Of a stretch of DNA of 64,000 nucleotides, positions 33,812 through 43,469 are shown in pieces. The number at the start of each line of letters is the position of its first letter. Positions within the stretch are counted from its first letter, which is position 1. Origin of the DNA: Roseivirga sp. UBA6052 (GTDB taxonomy: Bacteria; Bacteroidota; Bacteroidia; Cytophagales; Cyclobacteriaceae); the NCBI GenBank assembly GCA_002427755.1, contig DIYO01000001.1:434001-498000 (forward strand), read 5' to 3'. The notes beneath the pieces are model-generated. The model did no database searches and was not told the DNA's origin. It saw only the letters and a program-made list of their open reading frames with translations. Made by a program: the position numbers and the translations under genes.

Positions 33812-36214
33812 TTACTCCGATCTCAGTGAATTCACAGGATTAGTATGTGCAGCTTTGAACGATCTATAGCTGATGGTAACCAAAGCGATGATTAACGTTG
33901 CTAAGGCTGACAACACAAACACACCTACCCCAATAGAAACCTTATACTTAAAGTTTTGAAGCCACTGGTTCATCATATAATAGGCTACGGGTGAAGCCAA
34001 GACAAAGGCAAGCATGACTTGTTTTACAAAAGAACCAGAGAGCATAAAGAAGAGTCCCATTTCACTAGCGCCTAGTACCTTTCTTATGCCCAACTCTTTT
34101 ACACGCTTCTGTACCGTAAATGAAACGAGACCAAGTAGCCCGAGACAAGCAATAAAAATGCTAAGCCCGGCACCAATTTGGAATATCTTATTGGCCTGAG
34201 TCTCACTTTGGTAAAAAAGCTCTAATTGCTGATCTAAGAAGTGATACTCCATAACTGTTCGTGTATCAAACTTTTGATGTATGCCCTCTAGTTGAGCTAC
34301 TATCTCTTTCGGGTTACCTGAATAACGAATAGTGAAGTAATCAATCAATGCCCCAGGATTATTCCATGCCCCTAGCATAATGGGTTGAATTTCTGAATGC
34401 AAAGACTGGAAGTGAAAGTCTTTCACTATACCAATAATCTGATATGAGCTTCCTTGAGCACCTGACAAGAGCTGAATATACTCACCTATAGGCTGCTCAA
34501 ACTTCAAAAGCTTAGCCATGGCTTCATTTATGACAATCTTAGTACTATCCTCAGAATCGCTACCGGTAAAGTATGTGCCCTCTTTCAGCTCTAGGCCAAA
34601 TACATTTAGACCGAACTCATCAAAATTCATGATGTATACGTTAGACGAGTCTGGATTATCTTGATGGACCCATTCAATATTTGCTTCATTAATATTCTTC
34701 CACTCTCCCGGAACTCGAGAGGTAACACTCACACCTTTTACCCCTGATATTTGAGCAATCTCATTTCTCATAGTTTTAAAGACGGGCCTTACATCACCGT
34801 TATTGATATCTACCACAAGGAGATTGGACTGATCGAACCCTAGATTCTTAGTTTTAATAAAGTCCATCTGATTGCTTACAACCAGTGTAGATATGATCAT
34901 AAAAATACCCAATACGAACTGGAAGACGACTAATACCTGTCTAATCTTAAATGATCCTTTCACCTTGCTTTCTCCCTTTAAAATATCGGTCGCCCCCATT
35001 CTTGTCATGAATAGAGCTGGATAAGAACCAGATATAAAAGCTACTGTAACGGTTAATAAGAGCAGTGTAGGTAAATAGTTAACCAAGGTATCCCAATTAA
35101 ACTCGAATGACTTGCCGGTAATGGCATTGAAAGATGGCATGAGGATATCTAAGAGACCTATTGAAATGGTTGCTGCGAGCAGCGTGATCAATAATGACTC
35201 AGTCAGGAACTGAAAAATAAGCTGCCTTTTTGCTGCACCAACTACTTTTCTTATACCGATTTCTTTGGCCCTGAAAACTGCTTTAGAAGTAGCCAAATTC
35301 ATGTAGTTAACAGACGCAATCAGTAGAAGGAAAATAGCCAATACAATGAATATGGCAATGTAACTTCTATCACCTTTATTCTCGGCCACATCTCTTTCAA
35401 TATTTGCCGAATTGAAGTGAATATCATCCATTGGCTGGTATTCAAATCTTACAAAATTGTGTAGCATCTCTGGCATGCGTTCATTTAAAACAGCAGTGGC
35501 CTTTTCCTCAAAAGTTGCTTGATCTACACCTTCTGCTAAAAGAAGATATGATGCTCCTCCAAAAGATGTCCAAGAGGTCACCATGTTATCCCATCGATCT
35601 CCAGGAAACGAAGGTGATATTAAAATGTCAATTACTAAATGTGTGTTATCAGGAGAATCCTCCATAACACCTACTACTTTAAATTGACCAATCCCAGGAG
35701 CTTCTACCAATTCATTGATTACATCTGTTTTCCCGAAAAAAGCAATGGCTTTTGATTCAGAGAGTACAATTTCAAATGGATTGGTTAAGGCCGTTTCCTG
35801 ATTTCCTTGAATGAAATTACTCGTGAAGATCTTGAAGAATTCATTATTCGCGACCACATAATTACGCTCTGTAATTCTCTCATTATCAATCTCTAGATTA
35901 AACTGACCTCCTAGATACTGGGTAATATACACTTGTGTCTCAACCTCTGGCAATTCCTCTACCAAGGTCTGCGCCATAATGCTCGGGTTACCGGCAAAGA
36001 TCCTATTGGGATCTGAGTTGGTCTGAACCGTTAGTGGTCTTACAATTCGATCTAAATTCTCATGATGTGCCTCGAAAGAAGATTCATGCTGTACGTATGT
36101 GAGCAATAAAGCTGCTCCGGTAATACCAATTGCTAATCCTAAAATATTGATGAAAGCATAGCCTTTATTCCTAAATAAAGTCCTGAATGCTATTTTGAAA
36201 TAGTTCTTAATCAT
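33812..36214 (-). CDS. FtsX/MacB-type two-half permease
   Basis: This 800-residue inner-membrane protein has an N-terminal span (~18-42), a periplasmic core domain, three spans (~280-400), a linker span (~425-450), a second periplasmic core and three C-terminal spans. Cytoplasmic signatures are AKEIGIRKVVGA and VKELGIRKVLGA, and the end is NPVNSLRSE. Such proteins are permease subunits of type VII/MacB-like ABC systems that move lipoproteins, peptides or drugs by mechanotransmission. No ATP-binding partner is near. It lies 25 bases downstream of a sister permease and is probably co-transcribed with it. Confidence 0.9.
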   Translation of the reverse strand: MIKNYFKIAFRTLFRNKGYAFINILGLAIGITGAALLLTYVQHESSFEAHHENLDRIVRPLTVQTNSDPNRIFAGNPSIMAQTLVEELPEVETQVYITQYLGGQFNLEIDNERITERNYVVANNEFFKIFTSNFIQGNQETALTNPFEIVLSESKAIAFFGKTDVINELVEAPGIGQFKVVGVMEDSPDNTHLVIDILISPSFPGDRWDNMVTSWTSFGGASYLLLAEGVDQATFEEKATAVLNERMPEMLHNFVRFEYQPMDDIHFNSANIERDVAENKGDRSYIAIFIVLAIFLLLIASVNYMNLATSKAVFRAKEIGIRKVVGAAKRQLIFQFLTESLLITLLAATISIGLLDILMPSFNAITGKSFEFNWDTLVNYLPTLLLLTVTVAFISGSYPALFMTRMGATDILKGESKVKGSFKIRQVLVVFQFVLGIFMIISTLVVSNQMDFIKTKNLGFDQSNLLVVDINNGDVRPVFKTMRNEIAQISGVKGVSVTSRVPGEWKNINEANIEWVHQDNPDSSNVYIMNFDEFGLNVFGLELKEGTYFTGSDSEDSTKIVINEAMAKLLKFEQPIGEYIQLLSGAQGSSYQIIGIVKDFHFQSLHSEIQPIMLGAWNNPGALIDYFTIRYSGNPKEIVAQLEGIHQKFDTRTVMEYHFLDQQLELFYQSETQANKIFQIGAGLSIFIACLGLLGLVSFTVQKRVKELGIRKVLGASEMGLFFMLSGSFVKQVMLAFVLASPVAYYMMNQWLQNFKYKVSIGVGVFVLSALATLIIALVTISYRSFKAAHTNPVNSLRSE

Positions 36215-36239
36215 TGTTCTGTTGTTTTTGAGTTTTGGT

Positions 36240-38660
36240 TTATTCTGACTTGAGTGTTTTGGCAGGATTGGTTACGCTAGCTTTGAAAGCGAGCGCACTT
36301 ACCGTTATGCCAACAATTGCGACTACCAGAATGAAGGAGACAACAAAACTGAACCAACCTATTTCTGTATGATAAGCGAATGTATCTAACCACTGATTGA
36401 TGAGGTAATAGACTACGGGTATGGCTACCAAAGAAGCAGCAACTACCAATACTATGAATCGACTATTGATTAACCATACCAACTGATTCACTCTCGCTCC
36501 TAAGACTTTTCTAACTCCAATCTCCTTTATCTTTCTTTCCAAGGTATAGGCTGTCATTCCATAAAGACCAAGGCAAGCAATGAATATGCAGATGATTGAA
36601 AAGGTCTGTATGGCACTATTCAATCTATTTTCTGCTGAGTAGTACTTATCTATATTATCCTCTAAGAACATATAGCCCATTGGGTAATTAGGCTCTATAG
36701 CATCCCAAGATGCCCTAGCATGTTCTAGTACTCTTTCTTTATTATTTGGATCAATTTTTAAAGTGAAATACCAATTTCTTCTCTGATTGATCATGAAGAT
36801 AGCTGGAGTAACTTCTGATCTCAATGATTTAAAATTGAAGTCTTTTACTACACCCACAATTGGCTGTTCCATGCTTCTTGAAGACCATAATCTTGCCTTC
36901 TTACCCACAACATCTTCTACTCCAGCTGCTCTTAAATAAGCCTCATTCACTATGATGGATAATGTGTCAGAAAGTATGTTTTCATCAAATGTTCTACCAT
37001 CAACCATTTCAAGTCCTTGAACATCTATGTAATCTTTATGTACAGTGAAAAATGTAGCCGTAGGTGCTTTAGAAGCGTCCATTCCCTCAAGAATTACGCG
37101 ACCTGAATTGTTAGTAGATTCAAAACCTAGCACATCAACACCTGACGTTACTTTCTCGATGTACGGACTTCTTAATAATTCATTCTCAAAGGTGGTAATC
37201 TCCTTTTCTATGTCCGGAGAGTTATTCGGTATAATGAGAATATTCTCTTTATCGAAACCTAGGTCTTTGTTTTGTATGAACCTTGCCTGCTTGGATATCA
37301 ACAAAACACCACTAATTAAGGCCATGGTTAAGAACAATTGAATGCCCACTAAAAGCTTTCTTAAACCATTTCCCTTTAGAACACTTTTTCCAGAGCTCAC
37401 TTTTAAAGAATGAGATGGTTTAAAATTGCTTAAAATAAGTGCCGGGTATATACCTGATAAGAAGGTTACAGTGATCAATAGACCTAACAAGCCCAACTGA
37501 TAAGCAGGATTGCTCACTAATGAATACCTTAACTCCGTTTGTAGTAAGTTTTCAAAAGTAGGAATGGTTAGGTCCGTCAATAACACTGAGAACACTACTG
37601 CCATGAAAGTAATTAAGAATGCCTCTCCTAAGAATTGAGAGATCAATTGCATCTTGAAAGCACCAAATACTTTGCGTACACCAATCTCTTTTGTTCTATT
37701 GATAGACTTGGCAGTAGCCGCATTGATGTAGTTCATGCAGGCAATCAAAAGAATGAATAACCCTATTGCTCCAAGTAACCAAAGGTTGTCTTTGCTACCG
37801 TGTCTATAACCCTCATCGAATGTCAAATGATTGGATTCAAAGTAGATATCGTAGATCGATTGAAAAGTATAAGACTCACGCTCTAAAGCCTCTAAAGTCT
37901 GAGGCTGATCTGCATAATAGTTTAGGTAGTAATTTTTAACTCTTTTAGCTAAGTCTTCAGGATCTGTGCCCGGCTCAAGTTTAAAATAGCCATAAACAGA
38001 ATTGGCAAAACCCTCTCTCATGATGTTAAAAGAATTCTGACCTTCTGTTCTCAAATCGAAATTCAGAAGCACGTCAAAATCCATATGAGAATTCTTCAAG
38101 TCTTTAAAAACACCCGTTACGATAAGATTAAAGTCCCAGTTGCCAGACACTTTAACGGTCTCTCCTATTGGGTTTGTACTTCCAAAAAGGATCTCAGCAT
38201 ATGATTCTGAGATCATTACATTGTTAGGCTCATTTAGCGCTGTCTTCTTATCACCTCTGGTAAAGTCTACATCTATGTAATCAAAGAAATTAGACTCAGC
38301 AGACATCACCTTACGGGTCTTTATATTTCTATCCTTGTACTCAAAAAGCAACGGACCTGCTCCCCAGTCTCTCAACAAAACATTGTCTTCAATACCGGCT
38401 ACTTTATCCGCTATTTCGTCTAAGGTCTTGCTTCCAAGAATTCCAAAGGTTCTAGAAGCACCATCACCGGTTTGTTCGGTGATTAGAAATCGATAAGACT
38501 CATTGGTTTGGTATTGATCATAGCTTAGCTCGTTCTCCACATAAAGCATAATGATGGAAAAGCAAGTAATTCCTACCGTTAAACCTAGAATGTTAATTGC
38601 TGCGTATAGCTTGTTTCGAACTAAATTTCTGTACGTTGTTTTGAAGTAATTCTTCCACAT
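36240..38660 (-). CDS. FtsX/MacB-type two-half permease
   Basis: I place the start at 38660 (MWKNYFKTTYRNL, 806 residues); an ATG 12 bases upstream adds only MEFF. The architecture is as in its neighbour, with signatures TKEIGVRKVFGA and IKEIGVRKVLGA and the end NPAKTLKSE. It is divergent from an NtrC-type response regulator and a histidine kinase, a neighbourhood in which such two-component systems plausibly control the permeases. A weak sigma-54-like GG-N10-GC site lies just before the start. Substrate unknown; the ATPase is not encoded here. Confidence 0.9.
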   Translation of the reverse strand: MWKNYFKTTYRNLVRNKLYAAINILGLTVGITCFSIIMLYVENELSYDQYQTNESYRFLITEQTGDGASRTFGILGSKTLDEIADKVAGIEDNVLLRDWGAGPLLFEYKDRNIKTRKVMSAESNFFDYIDVDFTRGDKKTALNEPNNVMISESYAEILFGSTNPIGETVKVSGNWDFNLIVTGVFKDLKNSHMDFDVLLNFDLRTEGQNSFNIMREGFANSVYGYFKLEPGTDPEDLAKRVKNYYLNYYADQPQTLEALERESYTFQSIYDIYFESNHLTFDEGYRHGSKDNLWLLGAIGLFILLIACMNYINAATAKSINRTKEIGVRKVFGAFKMQLISQFLGEAFLITFMAVVFSVLLTDLTIPTFENLLQTELRYSLVSNPAYQLGLLGLLITVTFLSGIYPALILSNFKPSHSLKVSSGKSVLKGNGLRKLLVGIQLFLTMALISGVLLISKQARFIQNKDLGFDKENILIIPNNSPDIEKEITTFENELLRSPYIEKVTSGVDVLGFESTNNSGRVILEGMDASKAPTATFFTVHKDYIDVQGLEMVDGRTFDENILSDTLSIIVNEAYLRAAGVEDVVGKKARLWSSRSMEQPIVGVVKDFNFKSLRSEVTPAIFMINQRRNWYFTLKIDPNNKERVLEHARASWDAIEPNYPMGYMFLEDNIDKYYSAENRLNSAIQTFSIICIFIACLGLYGMTAYTLERKIKEIGVRKVLGARVNQLVWLINSRFIVLVVAASLVAIPVVYYLINQWLDTFAYHTEIGWFSFVVSFILVVAIVGITVSALAFKASVTNPAKTLKSE

Positions 38661-38673
38661 AAAAAATTCCATT

Positions 38674-38689
38674 TGCTACACTTTGTCCA
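38674..38689 (-). promoter_or_regulatory. weak sigma-54-like site before the permease operon
   Basis: On the minus strand TGGACAAAGTGTAGCA has the GG-N10-GC spacing of -24/-12 promoters but differs from the consensus in several bases. The predicted transcript would begin 2-3 bases before the ATG. The neighbouring sigma-54 activator makes it worth noting. Confidence 0.25.
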
Positions 38690-38849
38690 TAATCACACCA
38701 AATACATAAACCCGCTTTCCAATAGTTAAAGGAGGTTTTCTAACCGTACCAACTTTTCTTTTGTCCATCGGTAAAACCAAACTGCCCATTTTTGGGCACT
38801 TTTCCATAAGATATATTGGCTGATTCGCCCGAATTGACCAATATGTATT

Positions 38850-38866
38850 TCGGAACTCGATTTGCA
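38850..38866 (+). promoter_or_regulatory. sigma-54-like -24/-12 site before the response regulator
   Basis: TCGGAACTCGATTTGCA fits TTGGCAC-N5-TTGCA with GG-N10-GC spacing and a perfect TTGCA half. The transcript start would fall about two bases before the ATG at 38879, so the mRNA would be almost leaderless. It may mark autoregulation by the adjacent gene, or may be chance. Confidence 0.3.
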
Positions 38867-38878
38867 GACAAGATAGTG

Positions 38879-40249
38879 ATGAAAGAAAAGGCTAAGATCC
38901 TTATAGTTGATGACGATAATTATGTGATGCTTTCTATGCGCATTCTCCTAGAACAGCATTATGATGATGTACGTGGGATTAATAACCCGATGCAAATAGA
39001 CACCGCCCTTGATGAAAACACCTTTGATGTGGTGATTCTCGACATGAATTTCAAGGCAGGAGAAACCGATGGAAAAGCGGGACTAGGACTATTAAAAAAG
39101 GTAAAAGAGAAATCGCCAAGTAGCTCGGTTATCTTCATTACAGCATATGGTGAAATAAATCTTGCAGTAGAGGCTATCAAACAAGGTGCTTTTGATTTCT
39201 TGGTTAAGCCTTGGCAAAACGAGAAACTACTTACTACCGTCTCAGCTGCACTTCAACTTGCTAGATCACATTCAAAAATTAAAGCACTTACCTATAAACA
39301 GGTGGTATTAAATGAAGAATTGCAAAAGGCCGAAACAGAGATCTTAGGCAATTCAATAGCCATTCAAGAAGTACTAAAGCAAATAGAGAAAGTAGCAGTT
39401 ACTGATGCCAATGTGTTAATTACAGGTGAGAACGGAACGGGTAAAGAACTCGTGGCTAGGGCATTACATCAACAATCACAAAGATCGAAAGAGACCTTTA
39501 TGAATGTAGATATGGGAGCCATTACGGAGACTCTGTTTGAAAGTGAGCTTTTCGGACATAAAAAAGGAGCCTTTACAGATGCAAAGTCTGATAGAATAGG
39601 TAAACTAAAAGCAGCCGATGGAGGGTCTATCTTTCTAGACGAAATCGGTAATCTCTCTCTCCCACTACAGGCCAAACTGTTGAGAGTAATTCAAGACCAA
39701 ATGGTGACACCAGTTGGTTCTAACAATGCAGAACCATATGATGCACGATTAATATGTGCCACAAATGCTAACCTGTCTGAAATGGTAAAAGCGGGAGAAT
39801 TCCGTCAAGATTTACTCTTTAGGGTAAATACGATAGAGATTAAGCTTCCTCCTTTAAGAGATCGTTTAGATGATATTCCGCTCTTAACAGAGCATTTCTT
39901 GAATGTATTTAAAGTCAAGTACAATAAGAACGGGTTGTATGTACCTGAACATGTCTTTACCAAACTGACCAAGTACAACTGGCCAGGTAACATTCGTGAA
40001 TTACAGCATTGTATTGAAAGAGCAGTAATCATGAGCGATGGAAAGCAGCTAACCGTAGGCGATTTAATGCTTGAAAAAACCAATGAAACTGAAACCCAAG
40101 GGTTCGATTCTTTCAATCTAGAGGATATTGAAAAATGGGCCATCGACAGCGCTATTAAAAAGCATCAAGGCAATGTATCTAATGCAGCTTCGGAATTAGG
40201 GCTAAGTCGTGGTGCACTCTACCGTAGAATGGAGAAATATGAGCTTTAA
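38879..40249 (+). CDS. NtrC-family sigma-54-dependent response regulator
   Basis: The start at 38879 (456 residues) gives MKEKAKILIVDDDNY; an upstream ATG adds a non-homologous leader. Residues 5-120 are a receiver domain with phospho-acceptor Asp55 and conserved Lys110. Residues ~155-385 are the AAA+ domain with Walker A GENGTGKE (183-190). The sigma-54 contact loop reads GAFTDA (230-235) instead of the usual GAFTGA. A Fis-type helix-turn-helix is at the C-terminus (NVSNAASELGLSRGALYRRM). When phosphorylated it should activate sigma-54 promoters. The partner kinase starts inside its last codons. Confidence 0.93.
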   Translation: MKEKAKILIVDDDNYVMLSMRILLEQHYDDVRGINNPMQIDTALDENTFDVVILDMNFKAGETDGKAGLGLLKKVKEKSPSSSVIFITAYGEINLAVEAIKQGAFDFLVKPWQNEKLLTTVSAALQLARSHSKIKALTYKQVVLNEELQKAETEILGNSIAIQEVLKQIEKVAVTDANVLITGENGTGKELVARALHQQSQRSKETFMNVDMGAITETLFESELFGHKKGAFTDAKSDRIGKLKAADGGSIFLDEIGNLSLPLQAKLLRVIQDQMVTPVGSNNAEPYDARLICATNANLSEMVKAGEFRQDLLFRVNTIEIKLPPLRDRLDDIPLLTEHFLNVFKVKYNKNGLYVPEHVFTKLTKYNWPGNIRELQHCIERAVIMSDGKQLTVGDLMLEKTNETETQGFDSFNLEDIEKWAIDSAIKKHQGNVSNAASELGLSRGALYRRMEKYEL

Positions 40250-41558
40250 GAACTTTAGAGTACAAATCGTATTAAGGATTCTCTTGCTCTTTGTGAGCAT
40301 GTACGGCCTTTCTTACTATCTCTTTATTGAGCTCAACCAGATACGTGTCTTCTTCTTGGGGCTTTCTAGCTTGTTGATTCTTCTTTGGCTCTTTAGCTAT
40401 ATCAATAAGACAAACAAAGACGTAAAGAACTTTCTGCAGGCCATCATTCATGATGATTTCACAGTGAAATACAATGCTACAAAACAGGGTAAGTCTTTTG
40501 ATGAAATGTATGATGTCTTCAATAAGGTGAATCAAAAATTTGTAGATACAACCCAACAAGACGCAGCAGAATATCAATACATAGGCACGCTAATCAATCA
40601 ACTACAAATCGGGATTCTAGCCTTCGATGATAGGGAGCGCATACAACTAGTCAATCAAGCATTTAAGCAAATGTTGGACATTAAGGAGATCATCAATCTT
40701 GAGCTTCTCAAAAACAACTACCAAGAGCTTTATGAGGCCATTAAGTTGATAAACAGCAAGGAGTCTGAAATTGTAAAACTCAGCCTCAAGGGCCGTATAT
40801 ACCGTTTATCTCTGTCAGCCACTGAATTCAGGTTAAGAGGCAAGGCTTTCAAGATCATTTCTTTTCAGGACATCCATGCTGAACTTGATCAAAACGAGAT
40901 GCAGGCGTGGCAAAAATTAATAAGGGTTTTGACACATGAGATCATGAATTCTGTGGCACCCATTACTTCTCTATCAGGTTCACTTAAGACTATTGTGAGT
41001 CAGAATGAATCAATCGAAAGTCAGAAGCATACATTGAAGGAAGGATTAGATGCCATTGAAAACCGTAGCCAAGGCTTAATGAATTTTACAGAAGCCTATA
41101 GAAAGCTTACTCGAATTCCTCTACCAAACCTCAAGAAAGTTGCTCCAAATGACTTTTTCGGAAGAATTGAGTCTCTATTTCTGCCTACGTTGGCCACTTC
41201 TTCTATTCAGTTCGAAATGTCCTTAGATCCAATAAATCAAGATCTATTTATCGATCCTGATTTAATGGAGCAAGTGATCATTAACCTACTAAAGAATGCC
41301 AAAGAGGCTTCTGGCCAAGAGGGAAATCTAAGACTAACACATGCCACAAACCATAACTTGCATACTATCGAAATAATCGACTCCGGATCAGGCATACCTC
41401 AAGACATTCAAGACAAAATCTTTATTCCGTTTTATACCACCAAAGATGAAGGGTCTGGTATTGGCCTAAGCTTGGTACAACAAGTCGTACGACTCCACAA
41501 TGGTCAAATCGATTTTGAGACATCAAATGCTGGTACAACTTTCAGGATTAGTCTATAG
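40239..41558 (+). CDS. membrane sensor histidine kinase (NtrY-like)
   Basis: The start at 40239 (439 residues, MSFKNFRVQIVL) overlaps the response regulator by 11 bases, so the two are coupled. There are two membrane spans (~10-31, ~37-55) with almost no periplasmic loop, then a HAMP-like/linker region, a PAS-like segment (~115-215), and the kinase core. The H-box is LTHEIMNS with His233, the N-box is NLLKNAKEA, and the G-boxes are DSGSGIP and GSGIGLSLV. With so little outside the membrane it probably senses a membrane or cytoplasmic signal. It should phosphorylate the preceding regulator. Confidence 0.92.
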   Translation: MSFKNFRVQIVLRILLLFVSMYGLSYYLFIELNQIRVFFLGLSSLLILLWLFSYINKTNKDVKNFLQAIIHDDFTVKYNATKQGKSFDEMYDVFNKVNQKFVDTTQQDAAEYQYIGTLINQLQIGILAFDDRERIQLVNQAFKQMLDIKEIINLELLKNNYQELYEAIKLINSKESEIVKLSLKGRIYRLSLSATEFRLRGKAFKIISFQDIHAELDQNEMQAWQKLIRVLTHEIMNSVAPITSLSGSLKTIVSQNESIESQKHTLKEGLDAIENRSQGLMNFTEAYRKLTRIPLPNLKKVAPNDFFGRIESLFLPTLATSSIQFEMSLDPINQDLFIDPDLMEQVIINLLKNAKEASGQEGNLRLTHATNHNLHTIEIIDSGSGIPQDIQDKIFIPFYTTKDEGSGIGLSLVQQVVRLHNGQIDFETSNAGTTFRISL

Positions 41559-41584
41559 TTAGTAGCATGTTATTGTCTTTTAAT

Positions 41585-41592
41585 TACTTTTG
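41585..41592 (+). promoter_or_regulatory. candidate -7 box (TACTTTTG) before lspA
   Basis: TACTTTTG fits TAnnTTTG and lies 17 bases before the lspA ATG at 41610. No -33 TTTG is visible at the expected distance. Confidence 0.35.
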
Positions 41593-41609
41593 AAGCCAAT
41601 TGCTACCTC

Positions 41610-42119
41610 ATGAAGAAAATGCCAAGACTAGCTTTAGTACTCATTATCATATTTGCCAACATAGCTGCAGATCAAATCACCAAGGTAATTGCTCGTGCTC
41701 AAATCGAGTACAACGAAACGATCAATGTTATTGGCGACTATTTAATCTTTACTAAGGTTGAAAACACAGGGGCATTTTTGGGCATGGGATCTGAATTATC
41801 ACCATTCTTGAGAACCACATTACTACTAATTTTACCACTTGCCGTAATGATTGGTGTGTTTGTTTATATACTACGCACTAAAGACTTGACTAACATTAGT
41901 TTATGGGGTCTTTCATTTATTGTAGGTGGTGGAATTGGTAACCTATTCGACCGTATTGTTTATGGTTCGGTAACCGATATGATTTTCTTGGATTTTCAAT
42001 TTGCCCATACCGGAATTTTCAATGTAGCCGACATGTCTGTTATGGTTGGTACAGGATTAATATTATTCGAACAGTTCTTTCCCAAAAAGAAAGACACTCC
42101 TGCTATTTCTGAAGAATAG
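41610..42119 (+). CDS. lspA: prolipoprotein signal peptidase (signal peptidase II)
   Basis: This 169-residue inner-membrane aspartyl protease has four membrane spans and the LspA signatures: AADQITK near the N-terminus, VENTGAFLG, IGNLFDRI and FNVADMSV. The two catalytic aspartates are those of the C-terminal VTDM/VADM region. It removes signal peptides of lipoproteins after lipidation, serving the many lipobox proteins in this window. It lies 51 bases after the histidine kinase gene on the same strand and may share its transcript or use its own promoter. Confidence 0.95.
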   Translation: MKKMPRLALVLIIIFANIAADQITKVIARAQIEYNETINVIGDYLIFTKVENTGAFLGMGSELSPFLRTTLLLILPLAVMIGVFVYILRTKDLTNISLWGLSFIVGGGIGNLFDRIVYGSVTDMIFLDFQFAHTGIFNVADMSVMVGTGLILFEQFFPKKKDTPAISEE

Positions 42120-42165
42120 GTTAACTTCATTGTCCATTTGAGAATGGACTAATCGTTATCCTATC

Positions 42166-42663
42166 ATGAGACATTTTTTAATTCTATCGCTTCTATTTGT
42201 TGCTTTTTATGTAACCGCTCAAGAGACTTTATCACTTGGTAAGAACAGCTCTCCTCCCGCTACACTAGATCAAATGACTTGGCTGACAGGCTATTGGAGT
42301 GGTGAAGCACTTGGAGGAATCTCTGAAGAGCTATGGGCACCTCCCATGGGTGACGCTATGATGGGTTCATTTAGGTCTGTTAAAGATGGTAAAGTTGAAT
42401 TCTATGAGTTATGCCAGATCAAACAAGAGAATAACACGCTCATGCTCAGAATCAAGCACTTTCATGGTGACCTAAAGGGCTGGGAAGAAAAAGATGAAAC
42501 TGTAGAATTTCCTTTAGTGAAATTGGAAAAGAATGCGGCCTATTTTGATGGATGGACTTTGAAGAAAATCAATGAGAATGAAATCGTGATGTACATAAAC
42601 ATCGATTCCGGAGGCAGTAATCAAGAAATCGAATTCAGATACAACCGAAAATCTTTACAATAA
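42166..42663 (+). CDS. DUF6265-type exported protein
   Basis: This 165-residue protein has a signal peptide (MRHFLILSLLFVAFYVTAQ). Its mature part begins with LDQMTWLTGYWSGE and continues with ELWAPPMGDAMMGSFRSVKDGKV, the pattern I associate with DUF6265, a lipocalin-like small beta-barrel family. The biochemical role is unknown. It follows lspA by 46 bases on the same strand; a 7-bp hairpin (GTCCATT/AATGGAC, 42132-42149) without a T-run lies in the gap. Confidence 0.78.
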   Translation: MRHFLILSLLFVAFYVTAQETLSLGKNSSPPATLDQMTWLTGYWSGEALGGISEELWAPPMGDAMMGSFRSVKDGKVEFYELCQIKQENNTLMLRIKHFHGDLKGWEEKDETVEFPLVKLEKNAAYFDGWTLKKINENEIVMYINIDSGGSNQEIEFRYNRKSLQ

Positions 42664-42704
42664 ATTTACCGCTGTAGACTAGTTTCTATTATCTATGCGT
42701 TTCA

Positions 42705-43469
42705 ATGATTATGCATAGAAACTCTCCTTATTCTATCAAAGCAATGGCCCTCTGTTTGGCTGTGGCATTGCTAAGTGCTTGTTCAAACTCTGGCACACCA
42801 GATCCTGTAGAAGATTCTGGCGTAGGTGCTATTCAAGGCTTTGTCAATTTACATGATGCTTTTGGTGTACCACTTAGAAATGATAGCATGCTAGTGAGCA
42901 TTACCGGTACAGGTTTTACTTCACTATCTGCGATTGATGGCGACTATGTGTTTACAAGAGTTCCACTTGGCACGTATGAGCTGGTTTTTGAAAAAGAAGG
43001 ATATGGTACTTTCAAAAGGCAAGTAGAACATGAGCGTAGTTTTGAACGTGGCAATACAACATTGCTAGACTTATTTCTGGGTCAAATTTCTAGTACACAG
43101 GTTACAGGAGGCAGAAACCCTGAGTTTGATGGCAACGATTTGAGAATTGGAATCAGCACGCTCCCCTCCGGTTCAGCCACTAACCCGGTTTACATCAGCG
43201 CCTTTTTAGGAAAGGAAGAATCCGTTTCTAATGAAGTGAATATTGGAGTTGTTGGACCCATTAGATATATAGATGGAACCGCTTCTGTAGATATGCGAGT
43301 TACAGCAGCGCAACTAGCAGCTTTCGGTTTTCAGTCCGGTGAAACTATACACTACAAAATCTATGGCGATTCCTTTCAAACCAACGCCTATGACGGAGAA
43401 AATGGGAAGATTCATCCCAACGCCAATACATCAGGTGCGTTTGTATCAGGCTCAATCATAATGCCTTAG
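42705..43469 (+). CDS. lipoprotein with carboxypeptidase-like regulatory domain
   Basis: This 254-residue protein has a lipobox signal (VALLSACSNSG). Residues ~45-115 form a carboxypeptidase-regulatory-like (CarboxypepD_reg) Ig fold: IQGFVNLHDAFGVPL and the GDYVFTRVPLGTYELVFEKEGY block typical of such domains. The remaining ~130 residues are beta-rich and unlike anything I recognise. It is probably an envelope structural or binding protein. It is convergent, overlapping by four bases, with a small zinc-ribbon gene. Confidence 0.8.
   Translation: MIMHRNSPYSIKAMALCLAVALLSACSNSGTPDPVEDSGVGAIQGFVNLHDAFGVPLRNDSMLVSITGTGFTSLSAIDGDYVFTRVPLGTYELVFEKEGYGTFKRQVEHERSFERGNTTLLDLFLGQISSTQVTGGRNPEFDGNDLRIGISTLPSGSATNPVYISAFLGKEESVSNEVNIGVVGPIRYIDGTASVDMRVTAAQLAAFGFQSGETIHYKIYGDSFQTNAYDGENGKIHPNANTSGAFVSGSIIMP

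Noticed and set aside
42132..42149. hairpin GTCCATT/AATGGAC after lspA
   Set aside because: There is no T-run, so it is not a convincing terminator, and no gene-control role is evident.
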